DNA of 64,000 nucleotides from Bacteroidales bacterium (GCA_012719495.1 JAAYAG010000122.1:1-64000), one strand, 5' to 3'. Shown: positions 9,192 to 18,341, counted from the stretch's first letter. A program made the numbers and translations. The notes: generated by a model not told the origin, from the letters alone.

Positions 9192-10448
9192 CTAATTTAT
9201 ATTGTATTCTTTAATTTTCCGATACAAGGTACGTTCTGAAATGCCAAGTTCCTGAGCTGCGTATTTCCTCTTACCGCTGTATTTACTCAAGGCCTTTTGT
9301 ATCAATTCTTTTTCTTTTTCCTCGAGCGATAGGGTTTCTTCAATGTATTCTTCGGTGTCTTGGATCAAGTGCTCGGGTTTGGCTATTACCGGTGTTGGCT
9401 GGCTAACCTGCTGGAGTTTGACCTCGGGAATTTGTTCTACATTGATATTCAGTTCATCTTCCTGATATAATTTGGTGATAATTCGCGCATTATCGCTTTT
9501 AACTTTTGGGCTGTCGTCTCCATGCTGCATCAGGTCGAGTACCAGTTTTTTCAGGTCGGTCATATCTTTTTTCATATCGAAAAGAACCTTGTACAGGATC
9601 TCGCGTTCATTTGAGAAGGTATTTTCACTTTCTTTCTGATAAATTGCTGGCAGTTGATGCTCGTGAAAATGAGGTAAGTATCCTCTTAATGTGATGCCCG
9701 ATATTTCGCGCTCTTTCTCGATAATAGATATTTGTTCGGTTATATTTTTCAATTGCCTTACGTTTCCAGGCCAGGGGAACGAGGTGAGAATATGTTTGGC
9801 TTCTTCATCGAGTTTTATTGGAGGCATGCGATATTTTGTCGCAAAATCAGTTGTAAACTTTCGGAACAGCAGGTATATATCGTCCCGCCGTTCACGAAGT
9901 GGCGGAACTTGCACTGGCACGGTATTAAGGCGGTAGTACAAATCTTCGCGAAATTTACCATTGTTAATTGCCTTAGGGATGTCGAGGTTTGTAGCTGCAA
10001 CAACCCTAACATTTGTTTTCAGCACGTCAGAAGAACCCACCCTAATGTATTCCCCGGCTTCGAGCACACGGAGTAAGCGCACTTGGGTCGAAAGAGGCAG
10101 TTCTCCTACTTCATCGAGAAAAATTGTACCACCGTCGGCTACTTCGAAATACCCTTTGCGATCGGAAAGTGCCCCGGTAAACGAGCCTTTCACGTGCCCA
10201 AAGAGTTCAGAATCGATGGTTCCTTCGGGTATTGCGCCACAGTTAACAGCAATGTAGCGACCATGCTTGCGCGATGAAAACTGATGGATAATTTGTGGAA
10301 ACGACTCTTTTCCTACACCGCTTTCTCCGGTGATAAGTACCGAGAGATCAGTTGGGGCAACCTGCACGGCCACTTCAATGGCCCGGTTGAGGGCGGGGGC
10401 ATTGCCAATAATTCCAAAACGTTGCTTTATGTCTTGTATATCAATCAT
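9192..10448 (-). CDS. Sigma-54-type AAA+ transcriptional activator without a receiver domain
   Basis: This 418-residue regulator begins almost at once with the AAA+ domain. Walker A is GESGVGKE (about residues 41-48), the sigma-54 contact loop reads GSFTGA, and the arginine-finger region is REDLYYRLN. A variable linker of about 110 residues follows, then a Fis-type helix-turn-helix, KYAAQELGISERTLYRKIKEY. No N-terminal sensor domain is present, so activity may be set by expression or a partner. The first residue of the loop is normally Ala in GAFTGA; Ser is a mild variant. It heads the lptE-TPR-secG operon with a 6-nt gap. Confidence 0.92.
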   Translation of the reverse strand: MIDIQDIKQRFGIIGNAPALNRAIEVAVQVAPTDLSVLITGESGVGKESFPQIIHQFSSRKHGRYIAVNCGAIPEGTIDSELFGHVKGSFTGALSDRKGYFEVADGGTIFLDEVGELPLSTQVRLLRVLEAGEYIRVGSSDVLKTNVRVVAATNLDIPKAINNGKFREDLYYRLNTVPVQVPPLRERRDDIYLLFRKFTTDFATKYRMPPIKLDEEAKHILTSFPWPGNVRQLKNITEQISIIEKEREISGITLRGYLPHFHEHQLPAIYQKESENTFSNEREILYKVLFDMKKDMTDLKKLVLDLMQHGDDSPKVKSDNARIITKLYQEDELNINVEQIPEVKLQQVSQPTPVIAKPEHLIQDTEEYIEETLSLEEKEKELIQKALSKYSGKRKYAAQELGISERTLYRKIKEYNIN

Positions 10449-10490
10449 GTCTTCTGCAACAAATATTCACACTCGATTTTACTAAGTAGG

Positions 10491-10498
10491 CAAAGTTA
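10491..10498 (-). promoter_or_regulatory. Candidate -7 box of the activator-lptE-secG operon
   Basis: The minus strand reads TAACTTTG, matching TAnnTTTG. It lies 43 bp upstream of the ATG at 10448. No TTTG -33 element is seen at the usual distance. Confidence 0.45.
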
Positions 10499-10746
10499 CA
10501 ATTTTTGAAGCTTAACTACGGGGTAAAAAACTTTTGCCTCTGTTATTTTTAGTTTTTTTAGCAGAGTTGACGTTTTAATGTCGATATAAAGTTGTAATGA
10601 CGTTTTTAATCCGCCATCATGTTATAAATAAAACCATTGGGTGAAAATGTTAGAGTGTGTATTTATTGTATTTAAGAATTCTGTTTCAATTCATTATTTT
10701 AACGGTTTAATTTAAATTTACCGAATGCAAATTACGTGGTATCGAT

Positions 10747-10754
10747 TACCTTTG
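10747..10754 (+). promoter_or_regulatory. Candidate -7 box of kdsB
   Basis: TACCTTTG matches TAnnTTTG. A start site near 10761 would give a leader of about 135 nt beginning just before the 10-bp dyad at 10772-10795. The -33 element is not obvious. Confidence 0.45.
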
Positions 10755-10771
10755 TTTGTCTCGGAAGAGAA

Positions 10772-10795
10772 TCAACCGAAAATAATTTCGGTTGA
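10772..10795. repeat. Perfect 10-bp inverted repeat in the kdsB leader
   Basis: TCAACCGAAA and TTTCGGTTGA flank the four-base loop ATAA. No T-run follows, so it does not look like an intrinsic terminator. It could be an mRNA 5' stabilising hairpin, an operator, or a protein-binding RNA element. Confidence 0.6.
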
Positions 10796-10895
10796 GAGCA
10801 TGTTGTTTGGTACGAGTTTAATTCAAATTCACACAAACGCGAAATATAAATCATTTGTAAATTAATTAGTTAAGAATAAAATAGAATATATACTT

Positions 10896-11642
10896 GTGAA
10901 AAAACCACTTATCGTAATACCGGCCCGTTATGCTTCAACCCGTTTCCCGGGAAAGCCGTTGGCATTGATTCATGGAAAACCGATGATTCAGCACGTATAT
11001 CAACGGTGCCGTGAGGTATGCAACCAAGTGGTTGTTGCCACCGATGATGATAGAATTGCCAGTGCTGTGAAAGGTTTCGGAGGTGAATATATCATGACTT
11101 CCCCTGATCACCAAAGTGGGACTGATCGTTGTGCCGAGGCTGTAGCAAGCTATGCTTCCAAGGCTGATTTCAATTTGGTGATCAATGTTCAGGGGGATGA
11201 GCCTTTTGTTGAAGCGACTCAGCTTGAGAAAATTATTGCCTGTTTCGATGATCCTTCGTGCGAAATTGCCACTTTGGTTGCGCCCATTTCTTCTTCCGAC
11301 GTTCTTTTTAATTCCAATAAGGTTAAAGTTGTATTGTCGACGAAAAACTATGCACTTTATTTCAGTCGGCAGCCCATCCCATTTCAGCGCGATGTTCCCT
11401 CTGGTGAGTGGCTCCATACTGCCAGTTATTATTTGCATATAGGCATGTATGCATTTAAACCCGAAGTGTTGGTGGCTGTGACAAAACTTGCTCCATCAAT
11501 GTTAGAACAATCGGAAAAACTAGAACAGCTCCGTTGGCTCGAAAACGGGTTCAGTATTAAAACTGCAATTACTCAAAACGAAAATACAGGCATCGACACA
11601 CCCGACGACTTGGCTCGTATATGTAGTATGCATATAAGTTAA
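10896..11642 (+). CDS. kdsB: CMP-KDO synthetase (3-deoxy-manno-octulosonate cytidylyltransferase)
   Basis: This 248-residue enzyme activates KDO with CTP for lipid A-core assembly. The N-terminal nucleotide-binding motif VIPARYASTRFPGKPL is diagnostic. TDDDRIASA, SGTDRCAEA and NVQGDEPF are further KdsB signatures, the last holding the metal-binding Asp. Translation begins at GTG (10896), giving MKKPLIVIPARY. Length is normal. It is followed 20 nt later by glgB, so the two may share a transcript. Confidence 0.95.
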   Translation: MKKPLIVIPARYASTRFPGKPLALIHGKPMIQHVYQRCREVCNQVVVATDDDRIASAVKGFGGEYIMTSPDHQSGTDRCAEAVASYASKADFNLVINVQGDEPFVEATQLEKIIACFDDPSCEIATLVAPISSSDVLFNSNKVKVVLSTKNYALYFSRQPIPFQRDVPSGEWLHTASYYLHIGMYAFKPEVLVAVTKLAPSMLEQSEKLEQLRWLENGFSIKTAITQNENTGIDTPDDLARICSMHIS

Positions 11643-11662
11643 TTAGGTTTAAAACCAACAAC

Positions 11663-13675
11663 ATGGAAATACCAAAAATTATTCAAAACGATGAGTGGCT
11701 TGCCCCATTTAGTCAAACATTTTTCGATTGGATCGACCTTTCGGGAAAAAAAGAAGCTGAACTTTGCGGAGACCAAACACTCTATGAATTTGCTTCGGGT
11801 CATTTTTATTTTGGGCTTCATCGCTTGAATGGAAAATGGGTATTTCGCGACTGGGCTCCTAATGCACAAAAGATTTATCTTATTGGGACTTTTTCGAATT
11901 GGCTCGACGAAGAAAACTATCGTCTTAAACCGCTAGGTAACGGATGTTGGGAAATTATTCTCGATGAGGATAAGATTAACCATGGCGATCTTTATGCCCT
12001 TTCAATTCATTGGAATGGGGGTAGCGGGAAACGTATTCCGGCCTGGGCTACCCGAGTTATTCAAGACCCAGACACCTATATTTTTAATGCTCAGGTTTGG
12101 TGCCCGGCAGAAGAATTTATATGGAAAAACGGAAAGAATTCTCCGCTTTCTGAGCCTCCGTTAATATATGAAGCCCATATTGGTATGAGCGGTGAAGAAG
12201 AAAAAGTGCATTCTTTCGACGAATTCAGAACTACAATATTGCCCAGAATTAAATCAGCAGGGTACAATACCATTCAATTAATGGCTATTCCAGAGCATCC
12301 ATATTACGGAAGTTTTGGGTATCATGTTTCAAGTTTTTTTGCTGCCTCATCACGCTTTGGAACCCCCGAAGATTTGAAACTCCTTATCGATGAGGCCCAT
12401 GGTATGGGCATAGCTGTTGTTATGGATCTTATCCACTCTCATGCGGTTAAAAACGAAGTGGAGGGGTTGGGAAAATATGATGGAACACGTTACCAATTTT
12501 TTCACGACGGACCTAGGGGCGAACATCCAGCATGGGATTCATACTGCTTTAATTACGGGAAAAACGAAGTGTTGCATTTTCTTTTTTCCAACCTAAAATA
12601 TTGGCTCGAGGAATACAATTTCGATGGCTATCGTTTCGATGGGGTTACCAGTATGCTTTATTATGATCATGGATTAGGGAAAGCCTTCACCTCGTATGGT
12701 GATTATTTTTCTCCAAATCTTGATTATGAGGCTGTTGTGTATTTTAGATTGGCTAATAAACTCATTCATCAGGTTAAGCCGAATGCCCTTTCAATTGCAG
12801 AAGATATGAGCGGGTTGCCCGGTCTGGCTGCGCCAATATCCCACGGAGGGTTGGGCTTCGATTACCGGATGTCGCTGGGTGTTCCCGATTACTGGATAAA
12901 GGTAATCAAAGAAAAAAAGGACGAAGAGTGGGAGGTAGGCGATATTTTCTATCAGCTTACCGCGCATCGCATGGATGAAAAAGTAGTTAGCTATGCTGAA
13001 AGCCACGATCAGGCTTTAGTGGGCGATAAAACTATAATTTTCAGGCTTATCGACAAGGAAATGTATTACAGCATGCGAAAAGATCAGCCAAATTTATCGG
13101 TCGACCGTGGTATTGCTCTTCATAAGATGATCAGATTAATAACGGCAAGTTGTGCTGGCGGCGCCTATTTGAATTTTATGGGTAACGAATTTGGTCATCC
13201 CGAGTGGATTGATTTCCCGAGGGAAGGCAACGGTTGGTCGTACCGACACGCCCGTCGGCTTTGGAGTATTGTCGATAACCATGAACTTAAGTTTCATTGG
13301 ATGAATGATTTCGATCGGGATATGATTGCATTGATTAGGAAGAAACAGTTGCTGGGGATACCTGAAATATGGAAAGTTTGGGAAAACCGATCCGATCAGG
13401 TATTGGCATTTACCCGTGGTGATTTATTGTTTGTCTTTAATTTTAACCCACAACAATCGTATGTCGATTACGGAATTCCTTTTGAACCGTCGAAGTTTAA
13501 GGTTGTGCTTACTACCGATTCTGGCATATATGGCGGCTGGGACAGGGTTGACGAAAGGGTTGCGTATTATTCCATGCCTTCGTCGGGGCTTGAAAGCCAG
13601 CATTATTTGAAACTATATCTTCCGGCACGTAGTGCCGTTGTGTTTCAAAAAGAGAAAATAAAAAGGATTATATAA
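11663..13675 (+). CDS. glgB: 1,4-alpha-glucan branching enzyme (GH13)
   Basis: This 670-residue enzyme creates alpha-1,6 branches in glycogen. An N-terminal CBM48-like beta domain (FRDWAPNAQKIYLIGTFSNW) precedes the GH13 barrel. The barrel has motif I DLIHSHAVKN, the nucleophile motif DGYRFDGVTSM, the acid/base region LSIAEDMSG and the final YAESHDQA. A C-terminal all-beta domain follows. The overall pattern resembles the eukaryote-like branching-enzyme subgroup common in Bacteroidota. It works with the glycogen genes at 19591-26925, although it lies 6 kb away, and is followed by a strong terminator. Confidence 0.94.
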   Translation: MEIPKIIQNDEWLAPFSQTFFDWIDLSGKKEAELCGDQTLYEFASGHFYFGLHRLNGKWVFRDWAPNAQKIYLIGTFSNWLDEENYRLKPLGNGCWEIILDEDKINHGDLYALSIHWNGGSGKRIPAWATRVIQDPDTYIFNAQVWCPAEEFIWKNGKNSPLSEPPLIYEAHIGMSGEEEKVHSFDEFRTTILPRIKSAGYNTIQLMAIPEHPYYGSFGYHVSSFFAASSRFGTPEDLKLLIDEAHGMGIAVVMDLIHSHAVKNEVEGLGKYDGTRYQFFHDGPRGEHPAWDSYCFNYGKNEVLHFLFSNLKYWLEEYNFDGYRFDGVTSMLYYDHGLGKAFTSYGDYFSPNLDYEAVVYFRLANKLIHQVKPNALSIAEDMSGLPGLAAPISHGGLGFDYRMSLGVPDYWIKVIKEKKDEEWEVGDIFYQLTAHRMDEKVVSYAESHDQALVGDKTIIFRLIDKEMYYSMRKDQPNLSVDRGIALHKMIRLITASCAGGAYLNFMGNEFGHPEWIDFPREGNGWSYRHARRLWSIVDNHELKFHWMNDFDRDMIALIRKKQLLGIPEIWKVWENRSDQVLAFTRGDLLFVFNFNPQQSYVDYGIPFEPSKFKVVLTTDSGIYGGWDRVDERVAYYSMPSSGLESQHYLKLYLPARSAVVFQKEKIKRII

Positions 13676-13718
13676 TGGGATTGAAATAAAACATCAATGG
13701 ACATTTCGAAGCTGATAT

Positions 13719-13751
13719 AAAAAAAAAGGAGGCCACGGCCTCCTTTTTTAT
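13719..13751. terminator. Bidirectional terminator between glgB and the exb operon
   Basis: GGAGGCC and GGCCTCC form a perfect stem around AC, flanked by seven A and six T. It serves glgB on the plus strand and the converging exbD on the minus strand. Confidence 0.9.
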
Positions 13752-13753
13752 TT

Positions 13754-14221
13754 CTATTTTTCAGCTTTTCGCGAAGAGTAGTTTATGTGCAATGCTGCAG
13801 CTTTTCGCAGTTCCTGCTTTATTTCGTTCACGATACCCATCTTGGTGAATTCATCCACTTTTAGCGATGTAATCATCTGTGGAATTTCCGATTCGTCACG
13901 AGCTTGACGTTCGGCTTCAATAAAGTCGGGTATTTCGGTAACTTTAGCAAACTTGTCATTCAACTGGATGTGAGGTTCGCTACCATATATGTGTTGCATG
14001 GCAGGAACAGGAACACCAACGTAGACATAGCTAACCAACGATTTTTTCTCCATTTTGTTGATTTCAGTTGCTTCAGGCAAGTGAATTTTCACCATAAGCG
14101 TATTCTGACGCATTGAAGTCGTCGACATGAAAAAGAACAACAACATGAATACGATATCGGGCAATGAAGCAGTAGAAATTGCTGGTAATTCTTTGGTATT
14201 ATCTTTCTTAAATTTCGACAT
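13754..14221 (-). CDS. exbD: ExbD/TolR-family biopolymer transport protein (second copy)
   Basis: This 155-residue protein has one N-terminal membrane segment, LPDIVFMLLFFFMSTTSM, with the essential proton-path Asp in DIVF. A periplasmic domain follows. Family members partner ExbB/TolQ to turn proton motive force into mechanical work on TonB or TolA. Its ATG overlaps the stop of the preceding exbD copy by one base. It is the last gene of the four-gene unit and is followed by the terminator at 13719-13751. Confidence 0.9.
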   Translation of the reverse strand: MSKFKKDNTKELPAISTASLPDIVFMLLFFFMSTTSMRQNTLMVKIHLPEATEINKMEKKSLVSYVYVGVPVPAMQHIYGSEPHIQLNDKFAKVTEIPDFIEAERQARDESEIPQMITSLKVDEFTKMGIVNEIKQELRKAAALHINYSSRKAEK

Positions 14222-14808
14222 TACTTTGCTCCTCCTATCCGTTTTGGTTCAGCTTCTGAAATTTTCTGAGGATAAATGTCTTGGATAATTTTCTGTTCAT
14301 CAGTTGAAAGATTAACATACGATTTTCCAAATTTATCCATCGCGAGTTCTTGTCGCAGTTCGTTAATGGCAGCAACCAGTTCGTTTTGTACCTGAATGTA
14401 AGCACCATACGTTGTTCCCACATCGTTACGTAACGATATTACTGCACTTTTCGAAATAACTTTATAGTTTCCAACAATATCGAATTCACGTACTTCCGTC
14501 TCAGGCATATTAGGTAAATCGAGCGGATTGGTTAAGAAGAGCTTAGCTTTTTCTTTTAAGTCTTCTACCCGGCAAATTTCACCTTCTACCATGAGCCTGT
14601 TTTCCTTATCGATAAGCACTACGAAGATATTCCGTTCCTTAATGGGCGGAGCATCTTGATCCATTTGATCCTCCGGTACCCATTGAGGCAACCTTCTTTC
14701 AAGCCCTTTATCCTGATCCATAGTTGTTGTAACCAAAAAGAAGATTAACAACAAGAATGCGATGTCGGCTAACGAAGCAGAAGGTATTTCGGGCATTTTC
14801 CTTGGCAT
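14221..14808 (-). CDS. exbD: ExbD/TolR-family biopolymer transport protein (first copy)
   Basis: This 195-residue protein has the conserved N-terminal helix SLADIAFLLLIFFLVTTTM, with the functional Asp in ADIAF, and a longer periplasmic domain than the copy behind it. Two different ExbD paralogues in one operon are common in Bacteroidota, suggesting a heteromeric ExbD in the motor. The stop TAA overlaps the next start as TAATG, pointing to coupled translation. Confidence 0.92.
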   Translation of the reverse strand: MPRKMPEIPSASLADIAFLLLIFFLVTTTMDQDKGLERRLPQWVPEDQMDQDAPPIKERNIFVVLIDKENRLMVEGEICRVEDLKEKAKLFLTNPLDLPNMPETEVREFDIVGNYKVISKSAVISLRNDVGTTYGAYIQVQNELVAAINELRQELAMDKFGKSYVNLSTDEQKIIQDIYPQKISEAEPKRIGGAK

Positions 14809-14837
14809 AATTCTCTCAATTTAATGATGTTGAAACA

Positions 14838-15305
14838 TCATGAACGTTTAAAAAATTTGGCAGCGCTAAATCCAATTACAGACAACGCTGCTCCAGCAAA
14901 AAGAATGTAAGTGGTTACAAGGCCAGTTCCAATCCATCTCGAAATAGATGGAGTTAATGAGCCGTTGGCCACGAATTTTTCAACCCCGAAAAATTTTGGG
15001 ATTTCACTCGATGAAACAGCATATGATATAACCACGATCAAAGCGAATGCTGCTATGATCAAAAGTGATGTTATTGCTTGTTTTTTGTCGGCTACCATTT
15101 GCTTTGCAGCATAAAATAATGCAACAAATGCTCCAATTGCAATTAGTATTTCAGACCAATATATGCTGAAAGTAATTAGACTTTCAGCCTTTGCCCCTGG
15201 GTTTTCCTGGGTTTCAATTGATGTTAACAATAAGATAAACAGAACAATTGAAATAGCAAACAATCCCCAGAGTACAAATTTGGCTATTTTTGTACCTTTC
15301 TCCAT
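14838..15305 (-). CDS. Small four-helix membrane protein of the exb operon
   Basis: This 155-residue protein has four hydrophobic segments, about residues 9-28, 46-68, 78-97 and 128-148, and no enzymatic motif. It lies 8 nt after exbB and 29 nt before the first exbD. The family is recognisable only by position and topology. Its constant place in the motor operon suggests an accessory or structural role, which is inference. Confidence 0.75.
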   Translation of the reverse strand: MEKGTKIAKFVLWGLFAISIVLFILLLTSIETQENPGAKAESLITFSIYWSEILIAIGAFVALFYAAKQMVADKKQAITSLLIIAAFALIVVISYAVSSSEIPKFFGVEKFVANGSLTPSISRWIGTGLVTTYILFAGAALSVIGFSAAKFFKRS

Positions 15306-15312
15306 CGCTCAA

Positions 15313-16125
15313 TTATTTTTTAATGTTATACTTAACGATCATGTCGAGCAATGAGATTGACGATTCTTCCATGTCGCCGGTAATGCTGTCGATTTTTGAT
15401 AAGCAGTAGTTATAGAAAATCTGAAGGATCATAGCCACGATAAGACCGAATACGGTTGTGATAAGAGCAACTTTGATACCAGCAGCAACGAGAGTCGGGC
15501 TAATGTCACCGGCAACTTCAATAGCATCAAAAGCCTGAATCATACCGATTACTGTTCCCAAGAACCCGAGCATAGGGCCTAAGGCGATGAACAATCCAAT
15601 CCAGCTTAAGTTTCTTTCAAGTAAGCCCATCTGAACTCCACCGTACGAAATAATCGATTTTTCAATTACTTCAACACCTTCGTTGTGACGGTCGAGACCT
15701 TGGTAGAAAATGCTGGCAACTGGGCCTCTGGTGTTGCGGCAAACTTCTTTTGCTGCTTCATAACCGCCCTTGTTAAGTGCCTGTTCAACATCGGTCAACA
15801 ATTTTTTGGTGTTGGTAGTTGCAAGGTTAAGATAGATAACACGTTCGATAGCCAATGCTAACCCAAGAATAAGACAGATAAGGATCGATGTCATGAATCC
15901 AGGGCCCCCTTCAATGAACTTTTGTTTCAATGCACTGTGCAACGATTGGCCTTCTTCTGCTGCTTTGGCAGCATTTTCAATTTTGTCAGCAGCAACATCG
16001 GCAGCAGGTTGTGCAGCAGCTACCTGCTCGGTGGCAGGAGCTTCAGTTTCCTGAGCTTTCACGCTTACCGATGATCCCAGAACGAACACTGTAAGTACAG
16101 CTATTAATGCAAATAATTTTTTCAT
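15313..16125 (-). CDS. exbB: MotA/TolQ/ExbB proton-channel family protein
   Basis: This 270-residue protein forms the proton channel of an ExbB-ExbD motor. A cleavable-looking signal sequence (residues 1-25, ending VKAQ) and an Ala/Glu-rich periplasmic stretch precede the three-helix core. The core includes FMTSILICLILGLALAIERV, NLSWIGLFIALGPMLGFLGTVIGMI and the last helix VALITTVFGLIVAMILQI. The segment LGPMLGFLGTVIGMIQAF is the family signature. It is the first gene of the operon, and tRNA-Ser lies 59 bp upstream on the same strand. Confidence 0.93.
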   Translation of the reverse strand: MKKLFALIAVLTVFVLGSSVSVKAQETEAPATEQVAAAQPAADVAADKIENAAKAAEEGQSLHSALKQKFIEGGPGFMTSILICLILGLALAIERVIYLNLATTNTKKLLTDVEQALNKGGYEAAKEVCRNTRGPVASIFYQGLDRHNEGVEVIEKSIISYGGVQMGLLERNLSWIGLFIALGPMLGFLGTVIGMIQAFDAIEVAGDISPTLVAAGIKVALITTVFGLIVAMILQIFYNYCLSKIDSITGDMEESSISLLDMIVKYNIKK

Positions 16126-16183
16126 GATGTTTTTAAAATTTATTCAACAATATTCTGATTTTTAATTTATTAATTCTTTTTAT

Positions 16184-16272
<89 letters not shown>

Positions 16273-16433
16273 AGATTTTTTTACTCAAACATTTTTGCAA
16301 GAGTGTCTCTTTTTATTCTCAACAATGAACGCATTATTCAAACTGATTACAATTTTTTCAATAATGTTACCTAAACATTACCAAGCAAAATTTGCGGGCT
16401 GAAAATTACAAAAAAAATAGAATAATCAACAAC

Positions 16434-17456
16434 CTATAATGTTATTTCTCCCCGAAGGTTTTTGTTGAGCATTTTTTTTATTTCTTCGGGGTGTCGGTTT
16501 TGTCCTAACAGGATCATCATTTTGGTTATTGCTGCTTCTGTTGTCATGTCATAACCGCTTAATACTCCGGCATCAAGTAGGTTTCGACTGGTTTCATATC
16601 GCCCCATTTTCACACTGCCTCCTGCGCATTGGCTAATGTTGAGTACGGTTATTCCTTTTAATACAGCTCTTTTTATTAATTGTGCAAACCATGGATCACC
16701 GGGTACATTTCCGCTTCCAAAGGTTTCGAGTACAAGGCCCCTTAGCCCTTCTATGCTGATAATTGATTCAAGGATTACTTTATTTATTCCCGGGAAGATT
16801 TTAACTAACACGACATGGGTGTCTATCTGGCTTTTCACTTTAATGGTTCCGGCGGGTAGTGGCGAAATAAACTCGTGATAATAAGAAATATCTACCCCGG
16901 CTTTGGCTAAAGGTGGATAATTTTTCGAATCGAAGGCTTTAAATTGTTGCGAGTCTATTTTAGTTGTGCGATTTCCCCTGAAAAGCATCGAGTTGAAATA
17001 GATGCACACTTCTGGCACTATAGGCTTGCCGTTGCGTTGAGCAGCAGCAATTTCGATGGCTGAAAGCAAGTTTTCTTTCCCGTCGGTACGTAGCATGCCA
17101 ATAGGGAGTTGTGAGCCAGTAAATATTACCGGTTTGCTTAAGTTTTCAAACATAAAGCTTAATGCCGAAGCAGTATATGCCATGGTGTCGGTGCCATGTA
17201 ATACAACAAATCCATCGAATTTGGTGTAATTGCTTTCGATAATCCTGGCAATTTTTTTCCATTGCTCGGGGGCAATGTTCGACGAATCGAGTGGCGGATC
17301 GAAAGATATCGATGTGATATTGAATCCGAACTTTAGTAATTGTGATAGTTCCTGCGAAAGTTGGTCGAAATTTACCGGCGACAACGCTCCGTTTTCAGGA
17401 CTTTCGGTCATCCCGATAGTCCCTCCGGTGTATATAATTAATATTGATGGCTTCAT
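16434..17456 (-). CDS. ansA: Type I L-asparaginase
   Basis: This 340-residue enzyme hydrolyses asparagine to aspartate and ammonia. Both catalytic threonine motifs are present: YTGGTIGM at the N-terminus and LHGTDTMAYTASALSFM near residue 90. No signal peptide is seen, which fits the cytosolic type I enzyme. The ATG at 17456 (MKPSILIIYTGG) is chosen over an in-frame TTG ten codons upstream because it sits immediately before the first strand. Confidence 0.93.
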   Translation of the reverse strand: MKPSILIIYTGGTIGMTESPENGALSPVNFDQLSQELSQLLKFGFNITSISFDPPLDSSNIAPEQWKKIARIIESNYTKFDGFVVLHGTDTMAYTASALSFMFENLSKPVIFTGSQLPIGMLRTDGKENLLSAIEIAAAQRNGKPIVPEVCIYFNSMLFRGNRTTKIDSQQFKAFDSKNYPPLAKAGVDISYYHEFISPLPAGTIKVKSQIDTHVVLVKIFPGINKVILESIISIEGLRGLVLETFGSGNVPGDPWFAQLIKRAVLKGITVLNISQCAGGSVKMGRYETSRNLLDAGVLSGYDMTTEAAITKMMILLGQNRHPEEIKKMLNKNLRGEITL

Positions 17457-17546
17457 TTGCCGATGTTTAGTGCTGCTAAAGTACAACTATATTAAATAAC
17501 ATTCAAAATAGTTTCTTCTTACCTTATAAAGGAAACAGCAAGAAAA

Positions 17547-18314
17547 TCAGGGGAGCACAAAGAGTTGTGAGGCGGTTTGAGTGGTTGTCTCAGCGACTTC
17601 CTCAAGAGTTATCCCTTTGATCTGAGCCACTTTGTGGGCAATGTGTGTGAGGTTGGCACTCTCATTGCGTTTTCCCCTTAAAGGAGCAGGGGCAAGATAA
17701 GGGGAATCTGTTTCGAGGATAATATTCTTTAAATCAACATGCTGAACAACGGTATCGACTCCGGAATTTTTAAAAGTAACAGTACCTCCAATCCCTATTT
17801 TGAACCCCATTGATATAACATGGTCGGCTTGCTCTGCAGTGCCAGAAAAGCAGTGAAAAACCCCCTTCATTTCAGGGTAGTATTCTTTTTTAATAATATC
17901 TGTAACCACTTCGTACGATTCACGGACATGAATTGAAATAGGTAAGTCGTACTGTTTTGCCAGTTGAATTTGACGGGAAAAAACGTATTCCTGTTCTTCG
18001 CGGAAAGTTTTGTCCCAATACAAATCGATGCCAACTTCGCCAATGGCATAAAATTTCCTTTTCGAAAGCCAGAATTCAACTACCTCGAGTTCTTCTTTGA
18101 AATCTTCTTTTACCGAGGTAGGATGAATACCGATCATCGGGAAACATATTCCAGTATAGCTGTCGGCTAAGTCAAGCATCATTTTAATTGATGAACTGTC
18201 GATGTTGGGGAGCATAATTTTTGTTACGCCTTGTTCCAACGCCCGTTTTATTACCTCGTCGACCTCGCCGTTGTATTCTCCTGAATAGATATGTGAATGA
18301 GTATCAGTGAGCAT
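17547..18314 (-). CDS. tatD: TatD-family metal-dependent hydrolase (DNase)
   Basis: This 255-residue TIM-barrel hydrolase has the metal-binding HSH of DTHSHIY, the GEVGIDLYWD segment with a ligand Glu, SIHVRES, FHCFSGT and the final LETDSPYLAP. All mark the TatD family. Members act as metal-dependent 3'-exonucleases in nucleic-acid quality control. The start ATG at 18312-18314 is unambiguous. It lies 90 nt upstream of the asparaginase gene on the same strand. Confidence 0.92.
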   Translation of the reverse strand: MLTDTHSHIYSGEYNGEVDEVIKRALEQGVTKIMLPNIDSSSIKMMLDLADSYTGICFPMIGIHPTSVKEDFKEELEVVEFWLSKRKFYAIGEVGIDLYWDKTFREEQEYVFSRQIQLAKQYDLPISIHVRESYEVVTDIIKKEYYPEMKGVFHCFSGTAEQADHVISMGFKIGIGGTVTFKNSGVDTVVQHVDLKNIILETDSPYLAPAPLRGKRNESANLTHIAHKVAQIKGITLEEVAETTTQTASQLFVLP

Positions 18315-18333
18315 CGTTGTTTAAAATTTGCGG

Positions 18334-18341
18334 CAAAAATA
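18334..18341 (-). promoter_or_regulatory. Candidate -7 box of tatD
   Basis: The minus strand reads TATTTTTG, matching TAnnTTTG, 20 bp from the tatD ATG. No TTTG -33 element is apparent. Confidence 0.35.

Larger units (their letters stand above)
10449..10895. other. 447-bp divergent intergenic region
   Basis: This region holds candidate promoters for the minus-strand activator operon (10491-10498) and for kdsB (10747-10754), plus a perfect 10-bp dyad in the kdsB leader (10772-10795). The 250 bp in the middle are A/T-rich and show no ORF or other structure I can support. Confidence 0.6.

Noticed and set aside
10935-11438. 167-codon ORF on the minus strand
   Set aside because: It lies wholly inside kdsB, has no recognisable family, and is a shadow of a clear enzyme gene.
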